Positions 41,702 to 49,843 of a stretch of 64,000 bases of DNA are shown here, piece after piece. How positions within the stretch are numbered: the stretch's first letter is position 1; every line of letters starts with the position of its first letter. The stretch comes from Candidatus Desulfovibrio intestinavium (GTDB taxonomy: Bacteria; Desulfobacterota; Desulfovibrionia; Desulfovibrionales; Desulfovibrionaceae). The DNA lies in contig DWZD01000038.1 of assembly GCA_019118345.1 (NCBI GenBank), positions 1-64,000 on the forward strand. Reading direction: 5' to 3'. Under the pieces are notes generated by a model, which saw only the letters and a program-made list of their open reading frames with translations, made no database searches and had not been told where the DNA came from. A program made the position numbers and the translations under genes.

Positions 41702-43324
41702 TCATGATTGCCGCCGCCTGAAACCTTGCCGCAGACTGCGCCAGGCCTCGTCGCGCACCAGCCACAGGCCGCACGGCCAAGCCAGCGCGCCGGCCGCTAC
41801 GGCCAGCGCCAGACGCAGGCCCGTTGCCAGCCCTTCCGTCAGGCACAGCGCCGCCCAGGCCGCCAGCCCCACCAGCGCCGCCGCCGCCAGCTGCCCGCAG
41901 CAGAAGCGAACGGCATTGCGCCACTGACTCGTGTGCGCTCCGGGCACGGTCACCCGCCCGGGAGCCAGCAGAAGCGTCTGCAGGCAGAGGGCAAGGCTGG
42001 CCGCCGCCGCCGCGCCCACCCCGCCCAGCTCGCCGGCGGAAAGGAACAGCAGCCCCGCCCCCAGCGTGAACAGCGGCACAAAAAGACCGGCCCAGACCGC
42101 CCGCCGCCGTTCTCCTCTCGCATGGCAGGCTGCCAGCAGGCAGCGGCTGACCGCACAGGCGGGCAGACAGGGGGCATAGGCCAGCACGGCCCACGCCGTC
42201 CAGTGTATCGCATTTGCGTCAAAAGCGCCATGCCCCAGCAGGCAGGTCACCAGCGGCCGGGAAACCACGGCCAGCCCCACGGCAGCCGGCAGGGACAGGC
42301 GCACGGCCCAGCGCAGGGCGAGGCCCCGCAGGCGGGCAAATTCCTCCCATTGTCCCTCGCGTGCGCATTCGCTCAGGCGCGGCAGCGAGGCCATGCCCAG
42401 ACAGGCCCCCACCAGCCCGAGCGGCAATTCCAGCAGGCGTTCCGCATAGTAGAGGGACGCCATATGCCCCGGGCCGGCCAGCGAGGCCGGACACATGGCC
42501 GCCAGCATGGCCAGCTGCGGCGCGGCGGCCCCCAGAATGCCCCCGGGCAGCCCTGCCAGCAGACGCCAGGCCCGGCGCGAGATCGCCGCCCGGCGGGCCG
42601 GGGACGCCGCGAGCCTTGCCGCGCCCGCGCCGTCGCCCGGCAAACGCTCCACGGCCAGCCGCTGCAAAAGCCACTGGGCCAGCCCGCCGCCGCTCATGCC
42701 CAGGGCCAGAGCGCGGGCCGTATCCGCCTGTCCCGAACACCAGCAGACGGCCACGCCGGCCGCCGCCAGCACGCAGATATTGAACAGCAGGGGGGACAGG
42801 GCCGGGATCAGGAAATGCCGCCGGGCATGAAGTACGGCCATGCACAGTCCGGCCAGCCCCGCCGCCGGGATATAGGGCAGGCAAAGCCGGAACAGTTGCC
42901 CGGGCAATCCGGCATCCGTCCCGCCCCCGGACAGATCCAGCCCCGGCGCCAGCAGGCGCAGCAGGGGATCGGCACAGAATCCCAGCAGGCACGCGCCTGC
43001 CAGCAACACCCCGCCCAGCCGCCGGGCCAGCGCGCGGCGCAGGGCGGCAGCCTCCCGCCGGTTGCCGCGTCGGGCCAGCTGCGCCGTCAGGCTCATGGAC
43101 AGGCTGCCCTCGGCCAGCATGCGCCGGGCCATGTGCGGCAGGCGCATGGCCGCCGTCAGGGCGTCGGCCACCGGCCCTGCGCCCAGCAGCCAGGCCATGA
43201 CCGCATCCCGCGCCAGACCCAGCAGACGGGAAAGCATTGTGCAGCCGCCGAGCAGGGCGGCTGCCGGCAGGAGACCGCCCTTCCCGCCCGCGCCCTGCCG
43301 TCCGCTTTCGCAGGCTGCGGGCAT
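41702..43324 (-). CDS. murJ: Lipid II flippase MurJ
   Basis: 540-residue MOP-superfamily membrane protein that flips lipid II for peptidoglycan synthesis. Typical MurJ features: TMLSRLLGLARDAVMAWLLG near the N-terminus, ADALTAAMRLPHMARRMLAEGSL, and about 14 hydrophobic segments. MPAACESG is chosen because the ATG follows the queF stop by one base; the longer frame runs through queF. No strong binding site is visible, consistent with coupling to queF. Confidence 0.9.
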   Translation of the reverse strand: MPAACESGRQGAGGKGGLLPAAALLGGCTMLSRLLGLARDAVMAWLLGAGPVADALTAAMRLPHMARRMLAEGSLSMSLTAQLARRGNRREAAALRRALARRLGGVLLAGACLLGFCADPLLRLLAPGLDLSGGGTDAGLPGQLFRLCLPYIPAAGLAGLCMAVLHARRHFLIPALSPLLFNICVLAAAGVAVCWCSGQADTARALALGMSGGGLAQWLLQRLAVERLPGDGAGAARLAASPARRAAISRRAWRLLAGLPGGILGAAAPQLAMLAAMCPASLAGPGHMASLYYAERLLELPLGLVGACLGMASLPRLSECAREGQWEEFARLRGLALRWAVRLSLPAAVGLAVVSRPLVTCLLGHGAFDANAIHWTAWAVLAYAPCLPACAVSRCLLAACHARGERRRAVWAGLFVPLFTLGAGLLFLSAGELGGVGAAAAASLALCLQTLLLAPGRVTVPGAHTSQWRNAVRFCCGQLAAAALVGLAAWAALCLTEGLATGLRLALAVAAGALAWPCGLWLVRDEAWRSLRQGFRRRQS

Positions 43325-43325
43325 G

Positions 43326-43835
43326 TCAGGGCCGATGAGGATCGGGTTCGCTTTTCCAGGCCTGCACCATGTCGCGGACAGCCCCGGCCCGATCCGCGGG
43401 CAGCTCCTTGAACTGCTCGGCAAAGACGTGAAGGCGCGTCGCGCCGCGCGGGGCAAACAGTCCCTTGACCCGTATCCAGCAGGGCGAGAGCAGCGCGTTC
43501 AGATCCTCGAGCACCGTATTGGTGATGGTCTCCATGAAGGACTGATGGTTGCGGAAGGCGAACATGTAGAGCTTGAAGCTCTTGGACTCCACGCACAGGG
43601 CATCCGGAATGTACTCCACGCTGATGGTGCCCATGTCCGGCTGCCCTGTCACCGGACAGAGGGAGGTAAATTCCGGGAAGCTGATGCTGATCACATAGGG
43701 ACGGGCGGGAAAGCGGTTGGGGAAGGCTTCCAGCAGGCTCAGGCTCGGCCCTGCCTGCGGCGTGGGCAGCTTGCCCGTGCCCAGGGCGTGCAGGTGGGCG
43801 GTCTGATCCTGACTGCGGGTAGGTTCCTGCGGCAT
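43326..43835 (-). CDS. queF: NADPH-dependent 7-cyano-7-deazaguanine reductase
   Basis: Reduces preQ0 to preQ1 in queuosine synthesis. The 169-residue unimodular (YkvM-type) protein contains FTSLCPVTGQPDMGTISVEY, with the nucleophilic Cys, and the QueF motif ESKSFKLYMFAFRNHQSFME. AAAGGAG lies upstream of the ATG; the longer frame upstream overlaps the promoter region of the divergent gene. First gene of queF-murJ-membrane protein-ftsY-glycosyltransferase. Confidence 0.95.
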   Translation of the reverse strand: MPQEPTRSQDQTAHLHALGTGKLPTPQAGPSLSLLEAFPNRFPARPYVISISFPEFTSLCPVTGQPDMGTISVEYIPDALCVESKSFKLYMFAFRNHQSFMETITNTVLEDLNALLSPCWIRVKGLFAPRGATRLHVFAEQFKELPADRAGAVRDMVQAWKSEPDPHRP

Positions 43836-43999
43836 ATGTGCTCCTTTCGGACAAATGAGGGGGACAGGCCCCGGGCCAGACTTGTAACGCATTGTGCTTG
43901 CCGCTACAATAGTCTGTCGCGGCGTGGGGGGGCGGCACGCCGTCCGCTCCCTTGCCGCCCCGCGCACGGGCATCCGTGCCCGCAACTGTCGGAGGATTC

Positions 44000-44788
44000 A
44001 TGATCTGGAAACTTTCCCTGCGTGCCTGCTCGGCGGGAGACTGCCTGCCGCTGGCCCCGGCCTGGAGCGGCGGCCCGCTCGGTCTGCCCGCCCATCTTTT
44101 GCAGGATCCGCCCCTGCGCGACGTGCCCTTCCTGCCGGTGGGCACCACCTTTTACGCGGCGGAAACGCCCTTTGCCCGCGTGACCGGGCATGTCTGGCTG
44201 CCCGCCTGCGGCGACGGCCACGCCCTGCGTTGCCCGCTGCTCACCGCCCTCACCGACCTGCCCGTGGGCGACGTTCAGCTCGAACCGCGCAAGAGCGGTC
44301 GCAGCCTGGCCTGGATCACGCTGTCGGACAAGGGATCCCTCGGCCTGCGGGAGGATACCAGCGGCCCGGCCCTGGCCGACATGGTGGCCGACGTTCTGCC
44401 CCTCTGCCACAGTCAGGGCTTCATCCTGCCCGACGAAGCGCGCGATCTGCGCGCCCTGCTCACGGAACTGGCCCTCGGTCAGGGCTATGACCTCATTCTC
44501 ACCAGCGGCGGCACGGGCGTCAGCCCGCGCGACATCTCGCCTCAGGTCACGGCCCCCCTGCTGGACTACGAGCTGCCCGGCTTTCGCACGGCCATGCTCA
44601 TGGCCAGTCTGGCCGCCACGCCGCGTGCGGTCATTTCCCGGGCCACGGCGGGCGTGCTGGGCCGCAGCCTGATCATCAACCTGCCCGGCAGCCTCAAGGC
44701 CGTGCGGGAAAATCTCGGGGCCGTGCTGCCCGCGCTGGCGCACACGCTTGACAAACTGCATGACGATCCCGCCGATTGTGGAGGTTAA
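44000..44788 (+). CDS. MogA/MoaB-like molybdopterin protein with N-terminal extension
   Basis: 262 residues. Residues about 101-262 form the MoaB/MogA fold (RSLAWITLSDKGSLGLREDT, LILTSGGTGVSPRDISPQVT, INLPGSLKAVRENL), which in MogA adenylates molybdopterin before metal insertion. Residues 1-95 are an extra domain I do not recognise (MIWKLSLRACSAGDCLPLAP ...), Cys- and Leu-rich. GGAGG lies four bases from the ATG. ubiA-like follows one base after the stop. Molybdenum or tungsten enzymes are common in sulfate reducers, so a cofactor role is plausible, but the exact step is uncertain. Confidence 0.8.
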   Translation: MIWKLSLRACSAGDCLPLAPAWSGGPLGLPAHLLQDPPLRDVPFLPVGTTFYAAETPFARVTGHVWLPACGDGHALRCPLLTALTDLPVGDVQLEPRKSGRSLAWITLSDKGSLGLREDTSGPALADMVADVLPLCHSQGFILPDEARDLRALLTELALGQGYDLILTSGGTGVSPRDISPQVTAPLLDYELPGFRTAMLMASLAATPRAVISRATAGVLGRSLIINLPGSLKAVRENLGAVLPALAHTLDKLHDDPADCGG

Positions 44789-44789
44789 C

Positions 44790-45653
44790 ATGAAGCCCGC
44801 TCGCCGCACGGCAGTCACCTTCTGCCGCATGATCAAGATCGAACACTCCATCTTTGCCCTGCCCTGGGCCTGGGCCGGGGCTGTGCTGGCCGCCCGGGGC
44901 CTGCCGCCGCTTTTCCCGCTGCTCATGCTCACCGTGGCCATGATCGCGGTGCGATCCTTTGCCATGGGCCTCAACCGCATCGTGGATCTGCCCTTTGATC
45001 GCGAAAATCCCCGCACCTGCGAGCGTGCCCTCGTGACCGGGGAGATTTCCCTGTCGCAGGCCTGGCTGTTCTGCGGCGCGGCGGCGCTGATTTTCATCCT
45101 TGCCTGCGCCTGCATCAACTCCCTCTGCCTGACCCTGGCCCTGCCCGCGCTGGTGTTTACCGCCATTTACAGCCTGCTCAAGCGCCTGACGCCCATCTGT
45201 CATTACTGGCTGGGCGCCAGCCTCGGCCTAGCCCCGCTGGCGGGCTGGCTGAGCATCAATCCCAACCATCTCGATCTGGCCCCGCTGCTGCTCTTCTGCG
45301 CGGTGACGCTCTGGGTCGGGGCCTTCGACATCTATTACGCCTTTCAGGATCTGGATTTCGACACCGCCTTCGACCTGCACTCCATCCCGGCTGACTACGG
45401 GCCGGAAACGGCGCTCATCATGGCCGGATTCTCCCATGTGATGACCTCGGTCTTTCTGGCGCTCTTCGGTCTGGCGGCCCAGCTGTCCCTGATCTGGTAT
45501 GCGTTCTGGCTGGGCATTTCCGTGCTCCTGCTGGTAGAACACCGCCTCATGCTGCGCCGCAATCCCGCGCGCATCAACATGGCCTTCTTCACCCTCAACG
45601 GCATCGTCTCGCCGCTGGTGCTGCTGGGCATCATCCTGGGGCTGGTGCGCTGA
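44790..45653 (+). CDS. UbiA-family prenyltransferase (likely menaquinone pathway)
   Basis: 287 residues and 8-9 membrane segments. The two Asp-rich prenyl diphosphate sites are visible: GLNRIVDLPFDRENPRTCER and YAFQDLDFDTAFDLHSIPAD. It prenylates an aromatic acid, as UbiA does for ubiquinone or MqnP for futalosine-derived menaquinone. Menaquinone is the expected quinone in this lineage, so MqnP is favoured but unproven here. GGAGG precedes the ATG. Confidence 0.88.
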   Translation: MKPARRTAVTFCRMIKIEHSIFALPWAWAGAVLAARGLPPLFPLLMLTVAMIAVRSFAMGLNRIVDLPFDRENPRTCERALVTGEISLSQAWLFCGAAALIFILACACINSLCLTLALPALVFTAIYSLLKRLTPICHYWLGASLGLAPLAGWLSINPNHLDLAPLLLFCAVTLWVGAFDIYYAFQDLDFDTAFDLHSIPADYGPETALIMAGFSHVMTSVFLALFGLAAQLSLIWYAFWLGISVLLLVEHRLMLRRNPARINMAFFTLNGIVSPLVLLGIILGLVR

Positions 45654-46210
45654 TGCCGCCCCGCAAGCGCTACCAGTGGCAGGACGGCGCTCCCGCCGTG
45701 CCCGAGGACAGCCCCAGCCGCTCGGAAAAGAAACGCCGCAGCACGGCCCTGCAGGAACTCGGCGAGGAACTGGCCGCCCTGCCGCCCTCGGCATGGCGGG
45801 ATATGCCCCTCGGCCCGGACATGCGGGAAGCCCTTGACCTGCTGAGCCGCATCAGCGACAGGGAGGGCCGCCGCCGTCAGCTGCAGTTCATCGGCCGCCT
45901 CATGCGGGAGGAGGATGCCGGGGCCATACGCACCGCCCTCGCCGCCCGCGCCGCCGGGCAGCAGGCCGAGACGGCGCGCTTTCACCGGGCCGAACAGTGG
46001 CGCGACCGCCTGCTGACGGAAACGGACGCCGCCCTGCCCGCCCTGCTCGACGCCCTCCCCGGCGCACTGCCCCATGCCGGCGCCGAAGCCATTGCCCGCC
46101 TGCGCGAGCTTGTCCCGGCGGCCCGCCGGGAGCACGGCGCGCCGCACGCCCGACGGGAGCTTTTTCGTCTGCTCATGCAATGCCAGCGTCCCGGCGAGGG
46201 GCAAAAATAA
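45653..46210 (+). CDS. darP: Ribosome-associated protein DarP (YjgA/DUF615)
   Basis: 185 residues. SEKKRRSTALQELGEELAAL, MREALDLLSRISDREGRRRQ and LQFIGRLMREEDAGAIRTAL match the DarP family, which assists late 50S assembly. The start shares one base with the preceding stop. A perfect palindrome AAGCGAAA-A-TTTCGCTT lies just past its stop (46221-46237). Confidence 0.88.
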   Translation: MPPRKRYQWQDGAPAVPEDSPSRSEKKRRSTALQELGEELAALPPSAWRDMPLGPDMREALDLLSRISDREGRRRQLQFIGRLMREEDAGAIRTALAARAAGQQAETARFHRAEQWRDRLLTETDAALPALLDALPGALPHAGAEAIARLRELVPAARREHGAPHARRELFRLLMQCQRPGEGQK

Positions 46211-46235
46211 ATTTTGGAAAAAGCGAAAATTTCGC

Positions 46236-46264
46236 TTGACCACGCCTGCCCTTTCATGTAGAAA
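46236..46264 (+). promoter_or_regulatory. Promoter of tRNA-Thr
   Basis: TTGACC, a 17-nt spacer and TAGAAA place transcription start near 46271, about 11 nt before the mature tRNA. Confidence 0.65.
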
Positions 46265-46281
46265 CCTTCTTCGTCAGCGAC

Positions 46282-46357
46282 GCCCTTGTAGCTCAGTCGG
46301 TAGAGTGCATCCTTGGTAAGGATGAGGTCACCAGTTCAATCCTGGTCAAGGGCTCCA
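46282..46357 (+). tRNA. tRNA-Thr (anticodon GGU)
   Basis: 76 nt with encoded CCA. GCCCTTG/CAAGGGC acceptor, anticodon stem CATCC/GGATG around TTGGTAA giving GGU (reads ACC/ACU), and the T arm CCAGTTCAATCCTGG. A terminator follows within 15 nt. Confidence 0.97.
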
Positions 46358-46368
46358 CAAAAAAACCA

Positions 46369-46395
46369 ACGCCTATCTCGCATAGGCGTTTTTTT
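46369..46395 (+). terminator. Intrinsic terminator of tRNA-Thr
   Basis: ACGCCTAT-CTCGC-ATAGGCGT followed by seven T. The T run touches a possible ATG of the next gene at 46396, which argues for the start at 46411 instead. Confidence 0.92.
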
Positions 46396-46410
46396 ATGCC
46401 CGGTGCCCCC

Positions 46411-46758
46411 ATGAATGTACCCGTTCCCGTCCTGACCGTCGGCCTGCTGACCCTCTCCAACATTTTCATGACCTTTGCCTGGTACGGTCACCTGCGTTAC
46501 AAGGGTATGGCCCTGCCCATCGTCATCCTGACCAGCTGGGGCATCGCCTTCTTTGAATATGTGCTGCAGGTGCCCGCCAACCGCTTCGGTCACGGTTATT
46601 TTTCCGCCGCCGAACTCAAGACCATTCAGGAGCTGATCTCGCTCAGCGTCTTCACGCTCTTCTCAATCTTCTACCTGCACGAATCCCTGCGCTGGAACCA
46701 CATTGTGGGCTTTGCCCTCATCGTGCTGGCCTGCTGGGTCATTTTCAAGGAATGGTAG
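46411..46758 (+). CDS. DMT-superfamily membrane protein, DUF486
   Basis: 115 residues with four hydrophobic segments. VGLLTLSNIFMTFAWYGHLR, then LTSWGIAFFEYVLQVPANRF and SLSVFTLFSIFYLHESLRWN, match the DUF486 family of small DMT-type proteins. Function unknown. The start at 46411 fits the usual N-terminus (NVPVPVLTVGLLTLSN); an ATG five codons earlier lies inside the tRNA terminator. No clear binding site. tsup-like permease follows four bases after the stop. Confidence 0.85.
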   Translation: MNVPVPVLTVGLLTLSNIFMTFAWYGHLRYKGMALPIVILTSWGIAFFEYVLQVPANRFGHGYFSAAELKTIQELISLSVFTLFSIFYLHESLRWNHIVGFALIVLACWVIFKEW

Positions 46759-46762
46759 CCCC

Positions 46763-47536
46763 GTGGTTTCGCTCAGCGCCATCCTGATCTGTTGCGGGGC
46801 GGCCCTTGTGGCCGGCTTCATCGACGCCATTGCCGGCGGCGGGGGGCTTATCACCCTCCCGGCCCTGCTCCTGACCAATGTGCCCGCCCACAACGCCCTG
46901 GCCTGCAACAAGATCAGCGCCGCCCTCGGCACGGCCACAGCCGTGGGCACCTTTGCCCGCAGCCACCTCATCCAGTGGCGGCTGTCGCTGGTGGGCGTGG
47001 TCTTTGCCCTGATCGGCTCCGCCGCCGGCGCGCAAATCGCCCTGATGTTCGACAACAGCCTGTTGGGCAAGATTCTCGTCTGTCTCCTGCCCCTCGGCAT
47101 GGCCGCCACCCTCCTGCCCAAGAAGGACATGGCCCACAACCTCAACGTGGTCGGCGGCCCGCGCCTCTGGCTGCTGACGCCTCTGGTCTGCCTGCTCATC
47201 GGCCTCTATGACGGCTTCTACGGCCCGGGTACCGGCAGCTTCATCATCCTTGCCCTGCACTTCATTGTGCGCGTGGGCCTCATTCAGGCCTCGGCCACGG
47301 CCAAGGTCATCAATCTCGGCTCCAATCTTGCCGCCGCCGTGAGCTTCATCATGGCGGGCAAGGTGCTCTGGTCGCTGGCCCTGCCCATGGCTGCCGCATC
47401 CATCGCCGGCAACTGGCTGGGCAGCCGCACCGTCGTGCGCGTGGGGCCTCAGGCCGTGCGCCGCTTTCTCGCCGTCTCCCTCGGCCTGCTCTTCTGCACC
47501 CTGCTTTACGAATTCTTCCTCGCGCCGCCCCTTTAG
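46763..47536 (+). CDS. TSUP-family permease (TauE/SafE-like)
   Basis: 257 residues, about eight membrane segments in two repeats. AGFIDAIAGGGGLITLPALL is the family hallmark, repeated in weaker form as GLYDGFYGPGTGSFIILALH. Members export sulfite or organosulfonates. Start is inferred as GTG just after the DUF486 stop, since no ATG fits. Substrate cannot be read from the sequence; a sulfur anion is plausible in a sulfate reducer. Confidence 0.85.
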   Translation: MVSLSAILICCGAALVAGFIDAIAGGGGLITLPALLLTNVPAHNALACNKISAALGTATAVGTFARSHLIQWRLSLVGVVFALIGSAAGAQIALMFDNSLLGKILVCLLPLGMAATLLPKKDMAHNLNVVGGPRLWLLTPLVCLLIGLYDGFYGPGTGSFIILALHFIVRVGLIQASATAKVINLGSNLAAAVSFIMAGKVLWSLALPMAAASIAGNWLGSRTVVRVGPQAVRRFLAVSLGLLFCTLLYEFFLAPPL

Positions 47537-47660
47537 GACGTGCCGCCCCCATGCGCAGCCCGAACCGGCGAAAGGGATACCGCCGCCCTTGCGGACAGGC
47601 ACGAGCAATGCTATCTTGCCCCAACCTTCCGCATGCTTCGCCCATGCCCGGAGTCAGCCC

Positions 47661-47738
47661 ATGAAACGACTCTTCCTGCTCATCCTTGCCCTGCTGTCCG
47701 CCCTTGCCGCCTGCGGCCGCTTCAACAGCGGCTTTTGA
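47661..47738 (+). CDS. Small lipoprotein, 25 residues
   Basis: MKRLFLLILALLSALAACGR then FNSGF. A lysine/arginine start, a hydrophobic core and the lipobox LAAC give a type II signal peptide with only seven mature residues after Cys18. It resembles the tiny LptM/entericidin-style lipoproteins in layout only. GGAG lies about 10 nt before the ATG. It is too short for most gene callers. Confidence 0.55.
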   Translation: MKRLFLLILALLSALAACGRFNSGF

Positions 47739-47754
47739 GGCCCCCCGCCCAAAC

Positions 47755-47783
47755 TTGCCCCCCATCAGGGGCTGTGCTACACT
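47755..47783 (+). promoter_or_regulatory. Promoter of the GlcG/HbpS-like gene
   Basis: TTGCCC, 17-nt spacer, TACACT preceded by TGTGC (extended -10). Transcription start would be about 47 nt before the gene. Confidence 0.55.
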
Positions 47784-47837
47784 CTTTTCAGCTTCCCGAC
47801 GGCAATTCCGCCGCGGGACAGGCAAGGAGAATCTGCC

Positions 47838-48320
47838 ATGAAACGAATCCTGTTGCTTGCTCTCGGTCTTCTGCTGCTGGCCTCCACGGCCCTTGCCAAG
47901 GACGTGCAGAAACAGCTTCCCGGCGATCTGACGCTGGATGAGGCGCGGACGGTGCTTGACGCCGCCCTCGCCAAAGCCCGCGCGCAGGGCGTGCCCATGA
48001 ACATCGCCGTGGTGGACGCCGGCGGCAACCTCAAGGCCTTTGTCCGGCAGGACGGCGCCTTCATCGGCAGCATCGACGTTTCCACCAAAAAGGCCATTAC
48101 CGCCCGCTACTTCAACATGTCCTCGGCCGATCTCGGCGCGGCGGCCCAGCCGGGCAAGGAACTCTTCGGCATCGAGGCCACCAATGGCGGTCTGGTCATC
48201 TTCGGCGGCGGCGAGCTGCTCATCCGCGACAATGTCATCGTGGGCGCCATCGGCGTGAGCGGCGGCAGCGTGGCCGAAGATACCAATGTGGCCAAGGCCG
48301 GCGCGGCGGCCATCAAGTAA
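47838..48320 (+). CDS. Exported GlcG/HbpS-family protein (DUF336)
   Basis: 160 residues with a signal peptide (residues 1-20, MKRILLLALGLLLLASTALA). The mature part shows LTLDEARTVLDAALAKARAQ, NIAVVDAGGNLKAFVRQDGA and VGAIGVSGGSVAEDTNVAKA, the GlcG/HbpS pattern. Family members bind heme or act in corrinoid and redox-related systems; some are secreted. GGAG lies upstream. Role here unknown. Confidence 0.85.
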   Translation: MKRILLLALGLLLLASTALAKDVQKQLPGDLTLDEARTVLDAALAKARAQGVPMNIAVVDAGGNLKAFVRQDGAFIGSIDVSTKKAITARYFNMSSADLGAAAQPGKELFGIEATNGGLVIFGGGELLIRDNVIVGAIGVSGGSVAEDTNVAKAGAAAIK

Positions 48321-48359
48321 GCCCCTTTTCCGACAGCCCACCCAGACGGCCCGTTCCGC

Positions 48360-49052
48360 TCAGGCGGGGCGGGCCTTTTTGCCGCCTCTGCGCCGCGCCT
48401 CTGCGCCCCCGCGCCCGCGCGTCTCCGCCGCCGGATCGCTCAGCTCGGGCAGCGCGCCGCCCGCCACCGCCCACAAATAGAGCGAAGCCACACTGCCGTA
48501 TGGCGAAAAACGCCGCCGGTAACGCTCAAAACGCGCCCGATCAATGAGCTTGTGCCGGTACAGCATGCGCAGGCCGCGCTGAATGGCCAGATCGTCAAAG
48601 CTGAACACATCCTGCCGTTGCAGCGAAAAGAGCAGCAGCATTTCCGCCGTCCAGAGGCCCACGCCCCGCAAGCTCACCAGCGCGGCGCACACGGCGGCAT
48701 CGTCCATCTCCCGCAGGGCCGCCATGTCCAGCCGCCCGCCGGCCACGGCCTGCGCCGCCTCCCGCACATATTCCACCTTGCGTCCAGACAGGCCCAAGGC
48801 CCGCAAATCCTCCGGCGCAACCGCCAGCACCCGCGCCGGGCTGACCTCCCCCAGCGCCCCTTGCACACGCTCCCACAACGTGCGCTGCACCGCCATGGAC
48901 ACCTGCTGCCCCACAATGGCATGCACCAGCGCCGCAAACAGATCAGGAATCACCTCCCGCCGCAGCGGCCCCAGCCGCTCCATCACCGCGCGCAGGCGTC
49001 TGTCCCGCCGCCCCAGATACGTCACCGCCCGCTCGTCATAAGCAAAATGCAT
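48360..49052 (-). CDS. DNA-3-methyladenine glycosylase II-type (HhH-GPD)
   Basis: 230 residues. IPDLFAALVHAIVGQQVSMA opens the HhH-GPD fold; LRGVGLWTAEMLLLFSLQRQ is the helix-hairpin-helix, and FSFDDLAIQRGLRMLY holds the catalytic Asp. This is the AlkA/MAG type that removes alkylated bases. It ends in an Arg/Gly/Ala-rich tail. GGGAGG before the ATG fixes the start; the frame continues upstream only through repeat sequence. Confidence 0.88.
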   Translation of the reverse strand: MHFAYDERAVTYLGRRDRRLRAVMERLGPLRREVIPDLFAALVHAIVGQQVSMAVQRTLWERVQGALGEVSPARVLAVAPEDLRALGLSGRKVEYVREAAQAVAGGRLDMAALREMDDAAVCAALVSLRGVGLWTAEMLLLFSLQRQDVFSFDDLAIQRGLRMLYRHKLIDRARFERYRRRFSPYGSVASLYLWAVAGGALPELSDPAAETRGRGGAEARRRGGKKARPA

Positions 49053-49344
49053 GGCCAGTCCTCCCTCTTTTGCGATCTGGCACGTTTGCGGGGGAGGGGA
49101 ACCTTTAAAAAGGTTCCCCTCCCCCGCGCCCCCTCCCCTCGAAACTTTTACCGGGTCGCTTGCCGCCTTGCGTGACACGCCATGCCCTGCCCTGCACACC
49201 AGTCCCCCGGCAGCATGCAAAAAAAAACAGGAGACAGCGGGACGGCCTGCCGAAGCAGCAGCAACAGCTCCGTCCTTGCGTACACCTGCTGACAAGAAAA
49301 GAAAACCGTGCCACTGCCCCGATAAAACGCGCGGGAAGGGATGA

Positions 49345-49832
49345 GGGCGGGAGGGAAGGGAGCGACCGAAAGGCGGCCCGCAAGGGCCGTGCCCGTTGCG
49401 ACGCAGGAATCTACGGGCATCGACAGCAGAGCGCGACCGAAAGGCGGCCCGCAAGGGCCGTGCCCGTTGCGACGCAGGAAGCTACGGGCATCGACAGCAG
49501 CGCGCGACCGAATGGCGGCCCGTCTTTTCCATGTTACGACGGACATCAGCAAGGGAAAGCTGCCATGCCATGACGCCGCAACATTTACCCGGCAAAGCGC
49601 GCCGGGGAGGGGTTGGGGGGAGTTTGAGGGGGGAAGGGGAACACCGCCCGCGCCAGGCGCGGGGTTCCCCTTCCCCCCTCAAGAAAGTTACGGGCATCGA
49701 CAGCAGCGCTACACCGCCCGCGCTAGGCGCGGGGTTCCCCTTCCCCCCTCAAGAAAGTTGCGGGCATCGACAGCAACGCTAGACCGCCCGCGCCAGGCGC
49801 GGGGTTCCCCTTCTCCCCTCAAAGCATCAGCC
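49345..49832 (+). repeat. Mosaic repeat locus 4, with 71-bp and 70-bp tandem arrays
   Basis: Two arrays. From 49362, three A-module copies at a 71-bp period (starts 49362, 49433, 49504; the third is interrupted). Then module B (TTTTCCATGTTACGACGG through GCGCGCCGGGGAGGGGTTGG). Then from 49641 three copies of a 70-bp unit (starts 49641, 49711, 49781) each built of CCGCCCGCGC, GGCGCGGGGTTCCCCTTC, AAGAAAGTT and CGGGCATCGACAGCA. The first unit also sits inside a GAGGGGGGAAGGGGAAC/GTTCCCCTTCCCCCCTC palindrome. Positions 49053-49344 hold a short TTTAAAAAGG palindrome with GGGGAGGGGAACC / GGTTCCCCTCCCC arms near 49091-49130, but no gene. Confidence 0.85.
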
Positions 49833-49843
49833 GACGAAAACGA

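Noticed and set aside
46396..46410. Upstream ATG for the DUF486 protein
   Set aside because: It touches the T run of the tRNA-Thr terminator and adds five codons not seen in the family.
49641..49832. CRISPR array
   Set aside because: The 70-bp units repeat along their whole length with no unique spacers, the repeats are not 24-37 nt, and no cas gene is present.
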